Shown here one piece after another: positions 1 to 7,301 of a stretch of DNA of 12,927 bases. Source of the DNA: an uncultured Clostridia bacterium (GTDB lineage: Bacteria; Bacillota; Clostridia; TANB77; CAG-508); contig CAKPDY010000034.1 in the NCBI GenBank assembly GCA_934149165.1, forward strand, positions 1 through 12,927, read 5' to 3'. The first letter of the stretch is position 1; every line of letters starts with the position of its first letter. The position numbers and the translations under genes are program-made. Under the pieces are notes generated by a model. That model saw nothing but the letters and a program-made list of their open reading frames with translations. It was not told the origin of the DNA and did no database searches.

Positions 1-1
1 G

Positions 2-310
2 ATTAAGAATATGGATAATGAACTTATTCAAAATGCAGAATCAAAATTAGAATTATTAAATAATGATGAAAAAGCAAAAGAAATTGCTGAAATGCTTATT
101 GATGCTGAAAGAAATGAACGCTCAGCATTGGCAAATGCAAGGCAAGAAGGACATGCAGAAGGACGTGCGAAAGGACGTGTAGAAGGTATTGCTCAAGAAA
201 AAATTGAAGTAGTAAAAAAGATGCTAGAAAAAAATTTAAATATTGACTTAATTGTTGATATAACTGGGATTAATAAAGAAGAAATTTTAGAAATAAAAAA
301 TAGTTTATAA
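2..310 (+). CDS. Rpn-family nuclease/putative transposase, C-terminal part (5' end outside window)
   Basis: The frame is already open at base 2 and has no ribosome binding site before its first ATG (11), so this is the 3' end of a longer gene cut by the window edge. The visible 102 residues show the tail typical of the Rpn / PDDEXK_2 family (recombination-promoting nuclease, often annotated as a transposase): a charged helix around LLNNDEKAKEIAEML, an 'ERSALANARQEG' stretch, a Gly-spaced run EGHAEGRAKGRVEG, and a final small helical module (MLEKNLNIDLIVDITG) that resembles a short DNA-binding helix-turn-helix. The catalytic PD-(D/E)XK core would lie to the left and is not visible, so activity cannot be judged. 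Arg is written with CGC and CGT here, unlike the AGA-dominated genes downstream, which fits a mobile or recently acquired gene. Family call fairly secure; function unknown. Confidence 0.75.
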   Translation: MKNMDNELIQNAESKLELLNNDEKAKEIAEMLIDAERNERSALANARQEGHAEGRAKGRVEGIAQEKIEVVKKMLEKNLNIDLIVDITGINKEEILEIKNSL

Positions 311-360
311 TTTATAATTCATGTTGATTATCAATCATGCATTTTAAAAAAATGTATAAT

Positions 361-411
361 TAGCTCCAAACCATATTTATGTTGTTGAATATGATTTGGG
401 GTTATTTTTTT
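361..411 (+). terminator. Intrinsic terminator after the Rpn gene
   Basis: A long imperfect hairpin pairs 361-377 with 388-404 (one C-A mismatch at 371/394 and G-U wobbles at 363/402 and 365/400), with a loop of about 10 bases, followed directly by seven T (405-411). It separates the Rpn gene from the next transcription unit. Confidence 0.8.
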
Positions 412-435
412 AGAATAATACGTTATTTAAAAAAT

Positions 436-465
436 TTGGACTTGTTTACAAAATTATGATATACT
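436..465 (+). promoter_or_regulatory. Candidate sigma-A promoter for the nucleosidase-HD unit
   Basis: TTGGAC (436-441) lies 18 bases before TATACT (460-465). The -10 is good and the -35 is weak. It sits between the terminator at 361-411 and the ATG at 494, where a promoter is expected. Confidence 0.45.
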
Positions 466-479
466 ATAGAAAATTATAC

Positions 480-485
480 AAGGAG
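480..485 (+). promoter_or_regulatory. Ribosome binding site deciding the start at 494
   Basis: AAGGAG ends 8 bases before ATG 494. The longer in-frame start GTG 485 overlaps the binding site itself and is therefore unlikely. Confidence 0.75.
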
Positions 486-493
486 TGTTGAAA

Positions 494-1102
494 ATGAAAA
501 ATATATTAATAACATGTGCAATGGAAAAAGAAGCAACAAAAATTGCAAAAAAATTGGAATTAAAATTAGAAAAAGCAAAGGAAAATATATTTAAAAGTGA
601 AAATAATAAAGAAAAAAATATAACCTTATTAATTACTGGCATTGGAAAGCAATTAACAGCAATTAATTTAACAAAATATCTATGTGAAAATGAAAAGCCA
701 GATATGGTAATAAATATAGGATATGCTGGTTCCACAGATATTCAAGTTGGAAAATGGGTTAACATTTCAAGAGTATATAACTATGAATGGGAAATTCCTG
801 GAGAAGAGAAGTATGTTATGTTAGCTGGTGGAAGCCAAAAGTTAGAGTTGTTAGATAATAGTGAAATTGAAAAGGTGGAATGTTATTCATCAGAAAGTTT
901 TGTAACTGAAACAGATATTGAAGAACATGTGGCTTTTGATATGGAGTTACATTCAATTTCACTATTATGTGAAATGTATGAAATTCCATTAATATCTTTA
1001 AAGAAAATTAGTGATAATTTGAGTTTAAATAAGTATTATGAGAATCTTGAAGAAAAGGAAGTTTTTGAATTAGAGAGTTGTTTGAATTATTTTAAATTTT
1101 AA
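494..1102 (+). CDS. MTA/SAH nucleosidase-like protein (phosphorylase superfamily)
   Basis: A 202-residue protein of the PNP/UDP phosphorylase fold, closest in pattern to 5'-methylthioadenosine/S-adenosylhomocysteine nucleosidase, which cleaves the N-glycosidic bond to release adenine in methionine salvage and the activated-methyl cycle. Visible matches are the N-terminal AMEKE (Glu13 corresponding to the catalytic Glu12 of the E. coli enzyme), TGIGKQLTAINL (48-59), KPDMVINIGYAGS (68-80), FDMEL (Glu151, the ribose-binding Glu of 'VEMEA') and KISDN with Asp174 at the place of the catalytic Asp197. It is about 30 residues shorter than the E. coli enzyme; the middle region is reduced (around 90-115), so substrate preference could differ (other purine or futalosine nucleosides are possible). 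Soluble, no signal peptide. Start set by the AAGGAG at 480-485. No terminator separates it from the HD gene 57 bases downstream, so the two are probably co-transcribed. Confidence 0.75.
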   Translation: MKNILITCAMEKEATKIAKKLELKLEKAKENIFKSENNKEKNITLLITGIGKQLTAINLTKYLCENEKPDMVINIGYAGSTDIQVGKWVNISRVYNYEWEIPGEEKYVMLAGGSQKLELLDNSEIEKVECYSSESFVTETDIEEHVAFDMELHSISLLCEMYEIPLISLKKISDNLSLNKYYENLEEKEVFELESCLNYFKF

Positions 1103-1159
1103 ATTGTTGCATGAAGATTATAAATATAAATTTTATAAAAAAGAGAGAGGTTAGTAATT

Positions 1160-1927
1160 ATGATAAATATAGAAAATGCAAAGATTGCTTTTTCAAACTT
1201 TTTAAAAAATTATAATATAGATGATGGAAAAATTGCTTTAAAAGTTAAGCATATTTATAAAGTTTCAGAAATTAGCAGGGAAATTGCAGTAAAAAATAAT
1301 TTTAATGAGGAAGAACAAAAACTTGCAGAATTGATAGGCTTACTTCATGATATAGGTAGATTTGAGCAGATTAGAATTTACAATACTTTTATTGATTGCA
1401 AAAGCGAAAATCATGCAGAGTTGGGTATTAAAATTTTATTTGAAAATGGTTTGATTAGAAAATATGTTGAAGATGATAAATATGATGAAATAATTAAAAT
1501 TGCAATATTAAATCATAATAAAGGAAACATAGATGATGGATTGAATCAAAATGTATTAAAGTTTTGTAAAGTAATAAGAGATGCAGATAAACTAGATATT
1601 TTTAGAGTTCTAACAACTGAAGATTTTAAAGATGCTTATGAAAAAGAAGACTTATCAAATGAGTTAGTTACTGAAGAAATACTAAATGAATTTATGAATA
1701 ATAAATATATTATTTATAAAAATAGAAAAACTTGTGCTGATATTATGATTTCACATATTGCTTATGTTTTTGATTTTAATTTTAATTACTGCCTAGAGAA
1801 AGTAAGAAATGAAAAATATATTGAAAAATTAGTTAATAGAGCCAATTATAAAAATGAGGATACTATTAAAAAAATGAATCAAATTATTAATTTTGCAAAT
1901 ATGTATATGGATAAGAGATTAAGATAA
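1160..1927 (+). CDS. HD-domain metal-dependent phosphohydrolase
   Basis: A 255-residue soluble HD-superfamily protein. The metal-binding pattern is clear: His31, then LLHDIGRF with His63-Asp64, His85 in ENHAELG, His119 in LNHNKG, and Asp141 in KVIRDADKLD. The form 'HDIGRFEQ...YNTF.D...NHAELG' is that of a small group of HD proteins common in Clostridia and annotated only as HD-domain hydrolases. Proteins of this superfamily usually cleave phosphate mono- or diesters, including nucleotides; the substrate here cannot be read from the sequence. The ribosome binding site GAGAGG (1145-1150) lies 9 bases before the ATG. The gene sits between a nucleoside-cleaving enzyme and smc; a link to nucleotide salvage is possible but unproven. 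Confidence 0.8.
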   Translation: MINIENAKIAFSNFLKNYNIDDGKIALKVKHIYKVSEISREIAVKNNFNEEEQKLAELIGLLHDIGRFEQIRIYNTFIDCKSENHAELGIKILFENGLIRKYVEDDKYDEIIKIAILNHNKGNIDDGLNQNVLKFCKVIRDADKLDIFRVLTTEDFKDAYEKEDLSNELVTEEILNEFMNNKYIIYKNRKTCADIMISHIAYVFDFNFNYCLEKVRNEKYIEKLVNRANYKNEDTIKKMNQIINFANMYMDKRLR

Positions 1928-1930
1928 CTA

Positions 1931-1959
1931 TTGATTTATCTAGAAATTTGATATATTAT
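1931..1959 (+). promoter_or_regulatory. Candidate promoter for smc
   Basis: TTGATT (1931-1936), a 17-base spacer, and TATTAT (1954-1959), placed 46 bases before the smc ATG. Both boxes depart from consensus by one or two bases. Because the region is AT-rich the match could be chance, and read-through from the HD gene remains possible. Confidence 0.4.
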
Positions 1960-2005
1960 AAACAAAAATACAACACTAAAATAAAAAACGAAAGGTGAAA
2001 TAAAA

Positions 2006-5000
2006 ATGTACTTAAAAAGATTAGAATTACAAGGATTTAAATCATTTGCAGATAAAACTGTGTTAGAATTCAAACCAGGAATTACATCAGTAATAGGACC
2101 AAATGGTTCTGGAAAGAGTAATATTTCAGATAGTATAAGATGGGTACTAGGAGAACAAAGTATGAAATCTTTAAGAGGGGCTAAATCTGAAGATATTATT
2201 TTTAATGGAACACAAAATAGAAAATCATTAGGATTTGCTGAAGCCTCAATTGTTATAGATAATACAGATGGTAGCTTACCAATTGAATATACTGAAGTTA
2301 CAGTAACAAGAAAAATTTATAGAAGTGGTGAAAGTGGATATTTTATAAATAAAGTACCCTGCAGATTAAAAGATATATTAGAATTATTTATGGATACTGG
2401 TATAGGAAAAGATGGATATTCTATAATAGGTCAAGGTAAAATAGATGAAATATTAAGTAATAAATCTGAAGATAGAAGACATATTTTCGAAGAAGCTGCA
2501 GGTATTGTTAAATATAGAGTTAGAAAAGGTGAATCAGAGAAAAAGTTAGAACAAACAAAATTAAATTTATTAAGAATTAACGATATTTTATCTGAAATTG
2601 AAGCAAATTTGGATCCGTTAAGAATTCAATCTGAAAAAGCTAGACAATTTTTAGATTTGCGTGAAGAGCTTAAAAATATTGAAGTTGGGCTATTTTTATA
2701 TAATATAGATTCATATAAAGAAAAGCTTGAACAAATTATTAAAGATGAAGAAATAATGAATTCTCAAACAAATGATGAGCAAGCTAAACTTGAAGACAAA
2801 CAAAAAATAAAAGATAGTATGAAAACAAAGATAGATGAGTTGACTGCTGAGATTGAAAATGTTCAAAATTTAAGTTTTGAAAGTACTAATAAAATAGAAA
2901 AATTAAACTCAGAAATAGGAATTTCAAATGAAAGAATTTCTAATAATAAATCTAATACAGAAAGATTAAAAACTGAAATTGAAGAAGTTAGAAATAGAAT
3001 TAAAGAATTAGAAGAAGAGAAAAATCAAAAAATAGAAAAGAAAAATAATATTTTTTCAAATAAAGAAAAGTTTGAAAATGAGTTAAAAGAAAAAGAGGTA
3101 GAACTTGCTAAAATAACTGAAAAGCTTTCAAGCAAAGAACTTGAAATTGAAGAGCAAAAACAAAAAATAGAAAAAAATACTGATTCAAAATATGAAAAGA
3201 GTAATGAAATTAGCACATTAGAAGCTAATTTTGAAAACTTTGAAAAAAGAGAAAAAACTTTAAAAACTGAAATTGCAGAAACTATTTCAGAATTGGATAG
3301 AACAAGAGATAGTAAGCAAGATTTATCTAAAGGATATTATGAAATTGAAACAAAGAAAAACAATGTTTTATCTGAAATTGAAAAAATATCTAATCAAAAA
3401 CAAGAGGCTTCTAATAAAATAAAAGAATATGAAGAAGAATTAAATAGAATTTCTTATGAAATTAGAATGAAAGATTCAAGATGTAAGTTTTTAATAGAAA
3501 CTGAGAAAGAAAAAGAAGGGTACACAAAAAGTGTAAAATCTTTACTATTAGATTGTGATAAAAATCCTTCATTAAATTCAGGAGTTTATGGAGTTTTAGC
3601 TAATTTGATTTCAGTTGATAATAAATATCAAACTGCAATTGAGATGGCACTTGGTGGAGTTCTACAAAATATAGTTACAGATAATGAAAATACTGCAAAA
3701 AAATTAGTTGAACATTTACGTAAAAATAATCTAGGTAGAGCATCATTTTTACCTATTACATCTGTAAGAGGTTCTAAAATAGATAAAATAAAAGGACATT
3801 ATGATGGTTTAATTGGAATTGCTTCTGAACTTGTAAAATGTGATAAAAAGTATACAGAAATAGTAAGCAATTTATTAGGAAGAACTGTTGTAGTGGATTC
3901 AATGGATACAGGAATTCAAGTTGCTAAAAATAATAATTACAGTTTTAGAATTGTTACTTTGAAAGGTGATATTATAAGCAATTCAGGGGCTATTACAGGT
4001 GGTTCTGTTGCAAATAAAACTGTAAATATTTTAGGTAGAAGTAATGAAATTGAAAAACTTGAAAAAGAAATTAAAGAATTGAAATTTAAGCTTGAAGAGG
4101 TTACAAAAAACAAAGAAAAATATGAACAATCAATTTCAAATGTAATTGAAAAATCAGAAAACTTAGATAATGAATTAAATGAAATTAATATTGTGTATGC
4201 AACAGAAAAACAAAAAATGGTTTCTGTTGAGGAAAATATTGAAAGATTAGCTACAAGGCTTGAAAAATTAAAACAAGAAAATGAAAAAATTAAAGAACAA
4301 AAATTAGAAATATTAAAATCAAAAGAAGAAAAAATTGTGCAAATAGATTTAATAGATAAAGAAAATGCAGAATTAAACACTGTTATAGAACAATTTGCAT
4401 TACTAAATAAAGATAATCAAAAATATATAGATGATTTGAATTTTGATATAACAAATTTAAGAATTTCTGTATCATCATTTGATGAAAGTGGAACATCTAT
4501 AGATGAAATGGTTGAAAGAATTGATTTAGATATTCAAAATAATAATACAAGTATTGAAAATAAAGAAAAACAGATTACTGAAATTACTACTGAAAATGAG
4601 CAGTTAGAAACTAATATTGTTAATTTTAATAATGAAATTGAAAAAATAAAATCAGATGTTTCTAATAGCTCTAGCAAGATCGAAGAATTAAAAAATTCAA
4701 GAGTAGAGGCTAATAATAAGTTAGAGAAAACTGAAAAGGAAATTACAGAGCAATTTTCTGTTATAGAAGGATTAAAGGAACAGCTAGTTAAAATTGATGT
4801 TAAGAAAACTAAATTTGAACAAGATTTAAAACAAGTTGTTGATAATTTGTGGGATGAATATGAGTTAACACCTAATAATGCAGGTGAATATGATAAACCA
4901 TCAAATGTTCAAAATACTCAAAAAGAAGTTAACAAACTTCGTAATAAGATTCGTGATTTAGGAAGTATTAATGTTGATTCAATTGAGGAATATAAAAAGG

Positions 5001-5551
5001 CAAAAGAAAGATATGACTTTATGAGTGAGCAACGCTTAGACTTAGAAAATACACAGGCTAAGTTAAGAAATGTTATTACAGAAATGACTAAAACTATGAA
5101 AACTCAGTTTGCTGAAAAATTTGCATTAATTAACAAGAATTTTAATGAAGTATTCCAAGAATTATTTGGTGGAGGAAAAGCAGAGCTTGTTTTAGAAGAT
5201 GAAGAAAATATTCTTGAATGTGGTATTGATATTAGAGTTCAACCTACTGGTAAAAAGCTACAGAATATGATGTTATTGTCTGGTGGAGAGAAGGCTTTTA
5301 CTGCTATTGCGTTATTGTTTGCAATATTGAAAATAAATCCGGCTCCTTTCTGTATATTGGATGAAATTGAGGCTGCTTTGGATGATGTTAATGTTTATAG
5401 GTATGCTGATTACTTGAAGAAGTTTAGTGATGAAACACAGTTTTTGGTTATTACTCATAGAAAGGGGACTATGGAGGCTGCTGATACGGTTTATGGTATT
5501 ACTATGGAGGAAAATGGTATTAGTAAGTTGTTGTCTATGAAGATGGCGTAA
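2006..5551 (+). CDS. smc: Chromosome segregation protein SMC
   Basis: A 1181-residue SMC ATPase, close to the usual bacterial length of about 1,190. It dimerises and, with ScpA/ScpB, organises and separates chromosomes. The N-terminal head has the Walker A GPNGSGKS (31-38), the conserved LGEQSMKSLRG, and the stretch around DTGIGKDGYSIIGQGKIDE. A long coiled coil (about 170-510) rich in Glu/Lys leads to the hinge (about 520-680), including YGVLANLISV and the GAITGGS turn at about 660-666, then a returning coiled coil (about 680-1030). The C-terminal head has the ABC signature LLSGGEKAFTA (Ser1092 onward), Walker B CILDEIEAALDD (1116-1127) and the H-loop VITHRKGTM. The ribosome binding site AAAGGTG (1991-1997) is 8 bases before the ATG. 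The common Firmicute neighbours rnc and ftsY are absent on both sides here. The gene is intact in a single frame. Confidence 0.97.
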   Translation: MYLKRLELQGFKSFADKTVLEFKPGITSVIGPNGSGKSNISDSIRWVLGEQSMKSLRGAKSEDIIFNGTQNRKSLGFAEASIVIDNTDGSLPIEYTEVTVTRKIYRSGESGYFINKVPCRLKDILELFMDTGIGKDGYSIIGQGKIDEILSNKSEDRRHIFEEAAGIVKYRVRKGESEKKLEQTKLNLLRINDILSEIEANLDPLRIQSEKARQFLDLREELKNIEVGLFLYNIDSYKEKLEQIIKDEEIMNSQTNDEQAKLEDKQKIKDSMKTKIDELTAEIENVQNLSFESTNKIEKLNSEIGISNERISNNKSNTERLKTEIEEVRNRIKELEEEKNQKIEKKNNIFSNKEKFENELKEKEVELAKITEKLSSKELEIEEQKQKIEKNTDSKYEKSNEISTLEANFENFEKREKTLKTEIAETISELDRTRDSKQDLSKGYYEIETKKNNVLSEIEKISNQKQEASNKIKEYEEELNRISYEIRMKDSRCKFLIETEKEKEGYTKSVKSLLLDCDKNPSLNSGVYGVLANLISVDNKYQTAIEMALGGVLQNIVTDNENTAKKLVEHLRKNNLGRASFLPITSVRGSKIDKIKGHYDGLIGIASELVKCDKKYTEIVSNLLGRTVVVDSMDTGIQVAKNNNYSFRIVTLKGDIISNSGAITGGSVANKTVNILGRSNEIEKLEKEIKELKFKLEEVTKNKEKYEQSISNVIEKSENLDNELNEINIVYATEKQKMVSVEENIERLATRLEKLKQENEKIKEQKLEILKSKEEKIVQIDLIDKENAELNTVIEQFALLNKDNQKYIDDLNFDITNLRISVSSFDESGTSIDEMVERIDLDIQNNNTSIENKEKQITEITTENEQLETNIVNFNNEIEKIKSDVSNSSSKIEELKNSRVEANNKLEKTEKEITEQFSVIEGLKEQLVKIDVKKTKFEQDLKQVVDNLWDEYELTPNNAGEYDKPSNVQNTQKEVNKLRNKIRDLGSINVDSIEEYKKAKERYDFMSEQRLDLENTQAKLRNVITEMTKTMKTQFAEKFALINKNFNEVFQELFGGGKAELVLEDEENILECGIDIRVQPTGKKLQNMMLLSGGEKAFTAIALLFAILKINPAPFCILDEIEAALDDVNVYRYADYLKKFSDETQFLVITHRKGTMEAADTVYGITMEENGISKLLSMKMA

Positions 5552-5581
5552 CCTATGGAAACGAAGAACTGAAAAATTATG

Positions 5582-5619
5582 AAAAGAACAAATGAACATA
5601 AAAATTCATTTGTTCTTTT
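5582..5619 (+). terminator. Intrinsic terminator after smc
   Basis: A perfect 15-bp stem pairs 5582-5596 with 5605-5619 around an 8-base loop. The stem begins with AAAA and ends with TTTT, so it can act in both directions. It starts about 30 bases after the smc stop. Confidence 0.8.
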
Positions 5620-5730
5620 GGTAGATTACTATTCGTTCACTAATTTAATTTTATATATAAATTAGACCTTTAACTCATTTTCCAATAAATTTGCTAACAT
5701 AAATATAGTCAATAAAGTAAAAACAATCAA

Positions 5731-5759
5731 TTGACTAACCATATAAACTTATATATAAT
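5731..5759 (+). promoter_or_regulatory. Strong sigma-A promoter for the ABC exporter
   Basis: TTGACT (5731-5736), an exact 17-base spacer, and a perfect TATAAT (5754-5759). Transcription would start near 5766 and give a leader of about 60 bases before the ATG at 5825. Confidence 0.8.
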
Positions 5760-5772
5760 AGTAAAAAAATAA

Positions 5773-5803
5773 ACGAAAAATTAAGTAATTGTATATTTTT
5801 CGT
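5773..5803 (+). promoter_or_regulatory. Leader hairpin / inverted repeat of the ABC exporter operon
   Basis: ACGAAAAAT (5773-5781) is repeated inverted as ATTTTTCGT (5795-5803), a perfect 9-bp stem with a 13-base loop. It lies between the predicted transcription start and the ribosome binding site at 5813. It could be an operator for a local repressor or an RNA element affecting translation; the sequence alone does not decide. Confidence 0.4.
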
Positions 5804-5812
5804 AGTTTAAAA

Positions 5813-5819
5813 AAGGAGG
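5813..5819 (+). promoter_or_regulatory. Ribosome binding site deciding the start at 5825
   Basis: A full AAGGAGG stands 5 bases before ATG 5825. The upstream in-frame TTG at 5789 lies before this site and within the leader hairpin, so it is not used. Confidence 0.85.
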
Positions 5820-5824
5820 AAAAA

Positions 5825-6736
5825 ATGCCAAATCAAGTTTTAAAATGCGATAACATTAACAAAGTTATTAAGAAAAAACAAATTTTAAATAATGTATCAT
5901 TTGAATTGAATGAAGGTGAAATTTTAGGTTTCATTGGTCCAAATGGGGCTGGTAAAACTACTACAATAAAGTTAATATTAGGCCTTCAAAGTATAACAAG
6001 TGGTATGGTAAAAATTAATGGGTATGATGTACAAAAAGATTTTGTTCATGCCATAGAAAGAGTAGGGGCGATTGTTGAAAATCCGGATTTTTATATGTAT
6101 TTATCAGGTCGCAAAAATTTAGAATTGGTTGCAAATATGTATAAAGGTGTAACTAAAGAAAGAATTGATGAGGTTGTAAAATTAGTAGGCTTAGAAAATA
6201 GGATTAATGATAAGGTTTCAAAATATTCTTTGGGAATGAGGCAAAGGTTAGGTATAGCACAGGCTATAATAAATAAGCCTAATTTACTTGTTTTAGATGA
6301 ACCAACAAATGGATTAGATCCAGAAGGAATTAAAGAATTAAGAGAATTTTTGGTAAAACTTTCTAAGGAAGAAAATATGGCAATATTCATTTCTAGCCAT
6401 AATTTGGCTGAGCTTGAAAGTTTTTGTAATAAAATTTGTATTATAAAAAATGGTGAGATAATAGAAAATTCAAGTATAGAAGAGTTGAAGTCAGAAAAAA
6501 TTGATGAAAAAAATATTTATACTGTTGAAATTAATGATACTAAACTATTAGAAAAAGATGAGAAAATATCAATAATTGATGGTACTCATTTTAAACTAAT
6601 TATTGAAAAAGAAAATGTGCCTGAATTTATAGAAATGCTTATAAATAAGAATGTTAAGATTTATGAAATAAAAGAGGAAAGAGTGTCATTAGAAGAAGCT
6701 TTCTTGAAAAAGACAGGGGGGAATATAATTGGGTAA
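5825..6736 (+). CDS. ABC-2 type exporter, ATP-binding subunit
   Basis: A 303-residue ATPase subunit of an export-type ABC transporter (CcmA/BcrA-like group). Motifs in order: Walker A GPNGAGKT (38-45), signature YSLGMRQRLGIA (134-145), Walker B LLVLDEPTNGLDP (154-166), and the H-loop ISSH with His192. The 'SLGMRQRLGIA' signature is that of subunits paired with ABC-2 permeases, some of which handle antimicrobial peptides such as bacitracin or lantibiotics; the substrate here is unknown. A C-terminal extension (about 220-303) ends in the helix RVSLEEAFLKKTGG that closes many members of this group. The stop codon overlaps the start of the permease by 8 bases, a sign of translational coupling. 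Preceded by its own strong promoter and a leader hairpin. Confidence 0.93.
   Translation: MPNQVLKCDNINKVIKKKQILNNVSFELNEGEILGFIGPNGAGKTTTIKLILGLQSITSGMVKINGYDVQKDFVHAIERVGAIVENPDFYMYLSGRKNLELVANMYKGVTKERIDEVVKLVGLENRINDKVSKYSLGMRQRLGIAQAIINKPNLLVLDEPTNGLDPEGIKELREFLVKLSKEENMAIFISSHNLAELESFCNKICIIKNGEIIENSSIEELKSEKIDEKNIYTVEINDTKLLEKDEKISIIDGTHFKLIIEKENVPEFIEMLINKNVKIYEIKEERVSLEEAFLKKTGGNIIG
6715..6721 (+). promoter_or_regulatory. Ribosome binding site for the TTG-started permease
   Basis: AGGGGGG inside the end of the ATPase gene, 7 bases before the TTG at 6729. This supports the unusual TTG start, which places the predicted membrane helix at residues 18-36; the next in-frame ATG (6843) would lose that helix. 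Confidence 0.65.
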
Positions 6737-7301
6737 TTTAATAAAAAATGAGTTTACAAAAATTTTTAAGAAAAAGGGAACATATATTGTTTTAATTATT
6801 TTCTTTTTATTTGTGATTTTGTCAAATTTTTTATATAAGTATATGGGAAATTATACTTCTTATGATTATAGAACAGATGAAGATTATATAGAAACTGTTA
6901 AATCTGAATTAAATAGTATAGATAAGGTTGCAGATAAGGATAGATATATAGAGTGTAAAACTGATATAGATTTTTATGAGTTATATAAAAAATATGATAA
7001 AGATTCGTGGCAAGCGTATATTATAAAAAGAAATTTTTACACATATTTGTATGATGTTAATTTATATAAGTATGGAAGTGAAGAAGATAAGAAAAATGTA
7101 TTGCAGACAGTTGAAAATTCAGCTAAAGGTGAAAATGTGATGCAAATTGTTACAAGTCCAGAAAAGAAATATAATGAGGAACTTAGTAAACTAAATAATG
7201 ATGATTGGCAATCATATGTAAAAAGCGAAATTGAGGAGTTAACTCGGACAAATAAATTCTTTAAAACAACAAATTGCGTTATCAAGTGCTTTACCAAATA
7301 A
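6729..7301 (+). CDS. ABC-2 permease, first reading-frame segment (zero frame)
   Basis: This is the N-terminal part of the membrane subunit that partners the ATPase just upstream (8-base overlap, TTG start). It opens with the usual basic cytoplasmic stretch NLIKNEFTKIFKKKG, then one membrane helix (about 18-36), then a long hydrophilic, probably extracytoplasmic region. In the zero frame the protein reads ...EIEEL-Thr172 then the Arg codon CGG (7245-7247) and ends after 18 further unrelated residues at 7301, giving a 190-residue product with a single helix that could not form a channel. Skipping C7245 and reading GGA at 7246 continues into the second segment for a total of 499 residues. The family normally encodes these parts as one protein. 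It could be a programmed +1 frameshift, a broken gene, or a sequence error; see the shift site. Confidence 0.7.
   Translation: MGNLIKNEFTKIFKKKGTYIVLIIFFLFVILSNFLYKYMGNYTSYDYRTDEDYIETVKSELNSIDKVADKDRYIECKTDIDFYELYKKYDKDSWQAYIIKRNFYTYLYDVNLYKYGSEEDKKNVLQTVENSAKGENVMQIVTSPEKKYNEELSKLNNDDWQSYVKSEIEELTRTNKFFKTTNCVIKCFTK
7242..7248 (+). other. +1 frameshift site ACT-C-GGA in the permease gene
   Basis: The zero frame reads ACT CGG; dropping the C gives ACT GGA, joining Thr172 to Gly173. The second frame is closed by stops at 7219 and 7240 upstream, so the switch must happen between 7240 and the zero-frame stop at 7299. GAGGAG (7233-7238) resembles a Shine-Dalgarno sequence and ends 3 bases before ACT, the spacing found in the RF2 (prfB) +1 signal. 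The surrounding octamer AACTCGGA (7241-7248) is identical to that at the ATPase break. Confidence 0.7.

Noticed and set aside
318..340. Small hairpin around CATG..TTGAT/ATCAA..CATG before the first terminator
   Set aside because: It needs a bulge and has no T tract; the stronger hairpin at 361-411 explains termination.
5312..5599. Open frame on the minus strand over the end of smc and its terminator
   Set aside because: It lies opposite the conserved SMC head, has no ribosome binding site and runs into the terminator stem; it is a shadow of smc. The other minus-strand frames are likewise Phe/Ser/Ile-rich shadows of Glu/Lys/Asn-rich genes.
5640..5665. Inverted repeat CTAATTTA/TAAATTAG upstream of the exporter promoter
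   Set aside because: Eight A/T-dominated pairs in AT-rich DNA are expected by chance, and it is about 65 bases upstream of the -35 box.
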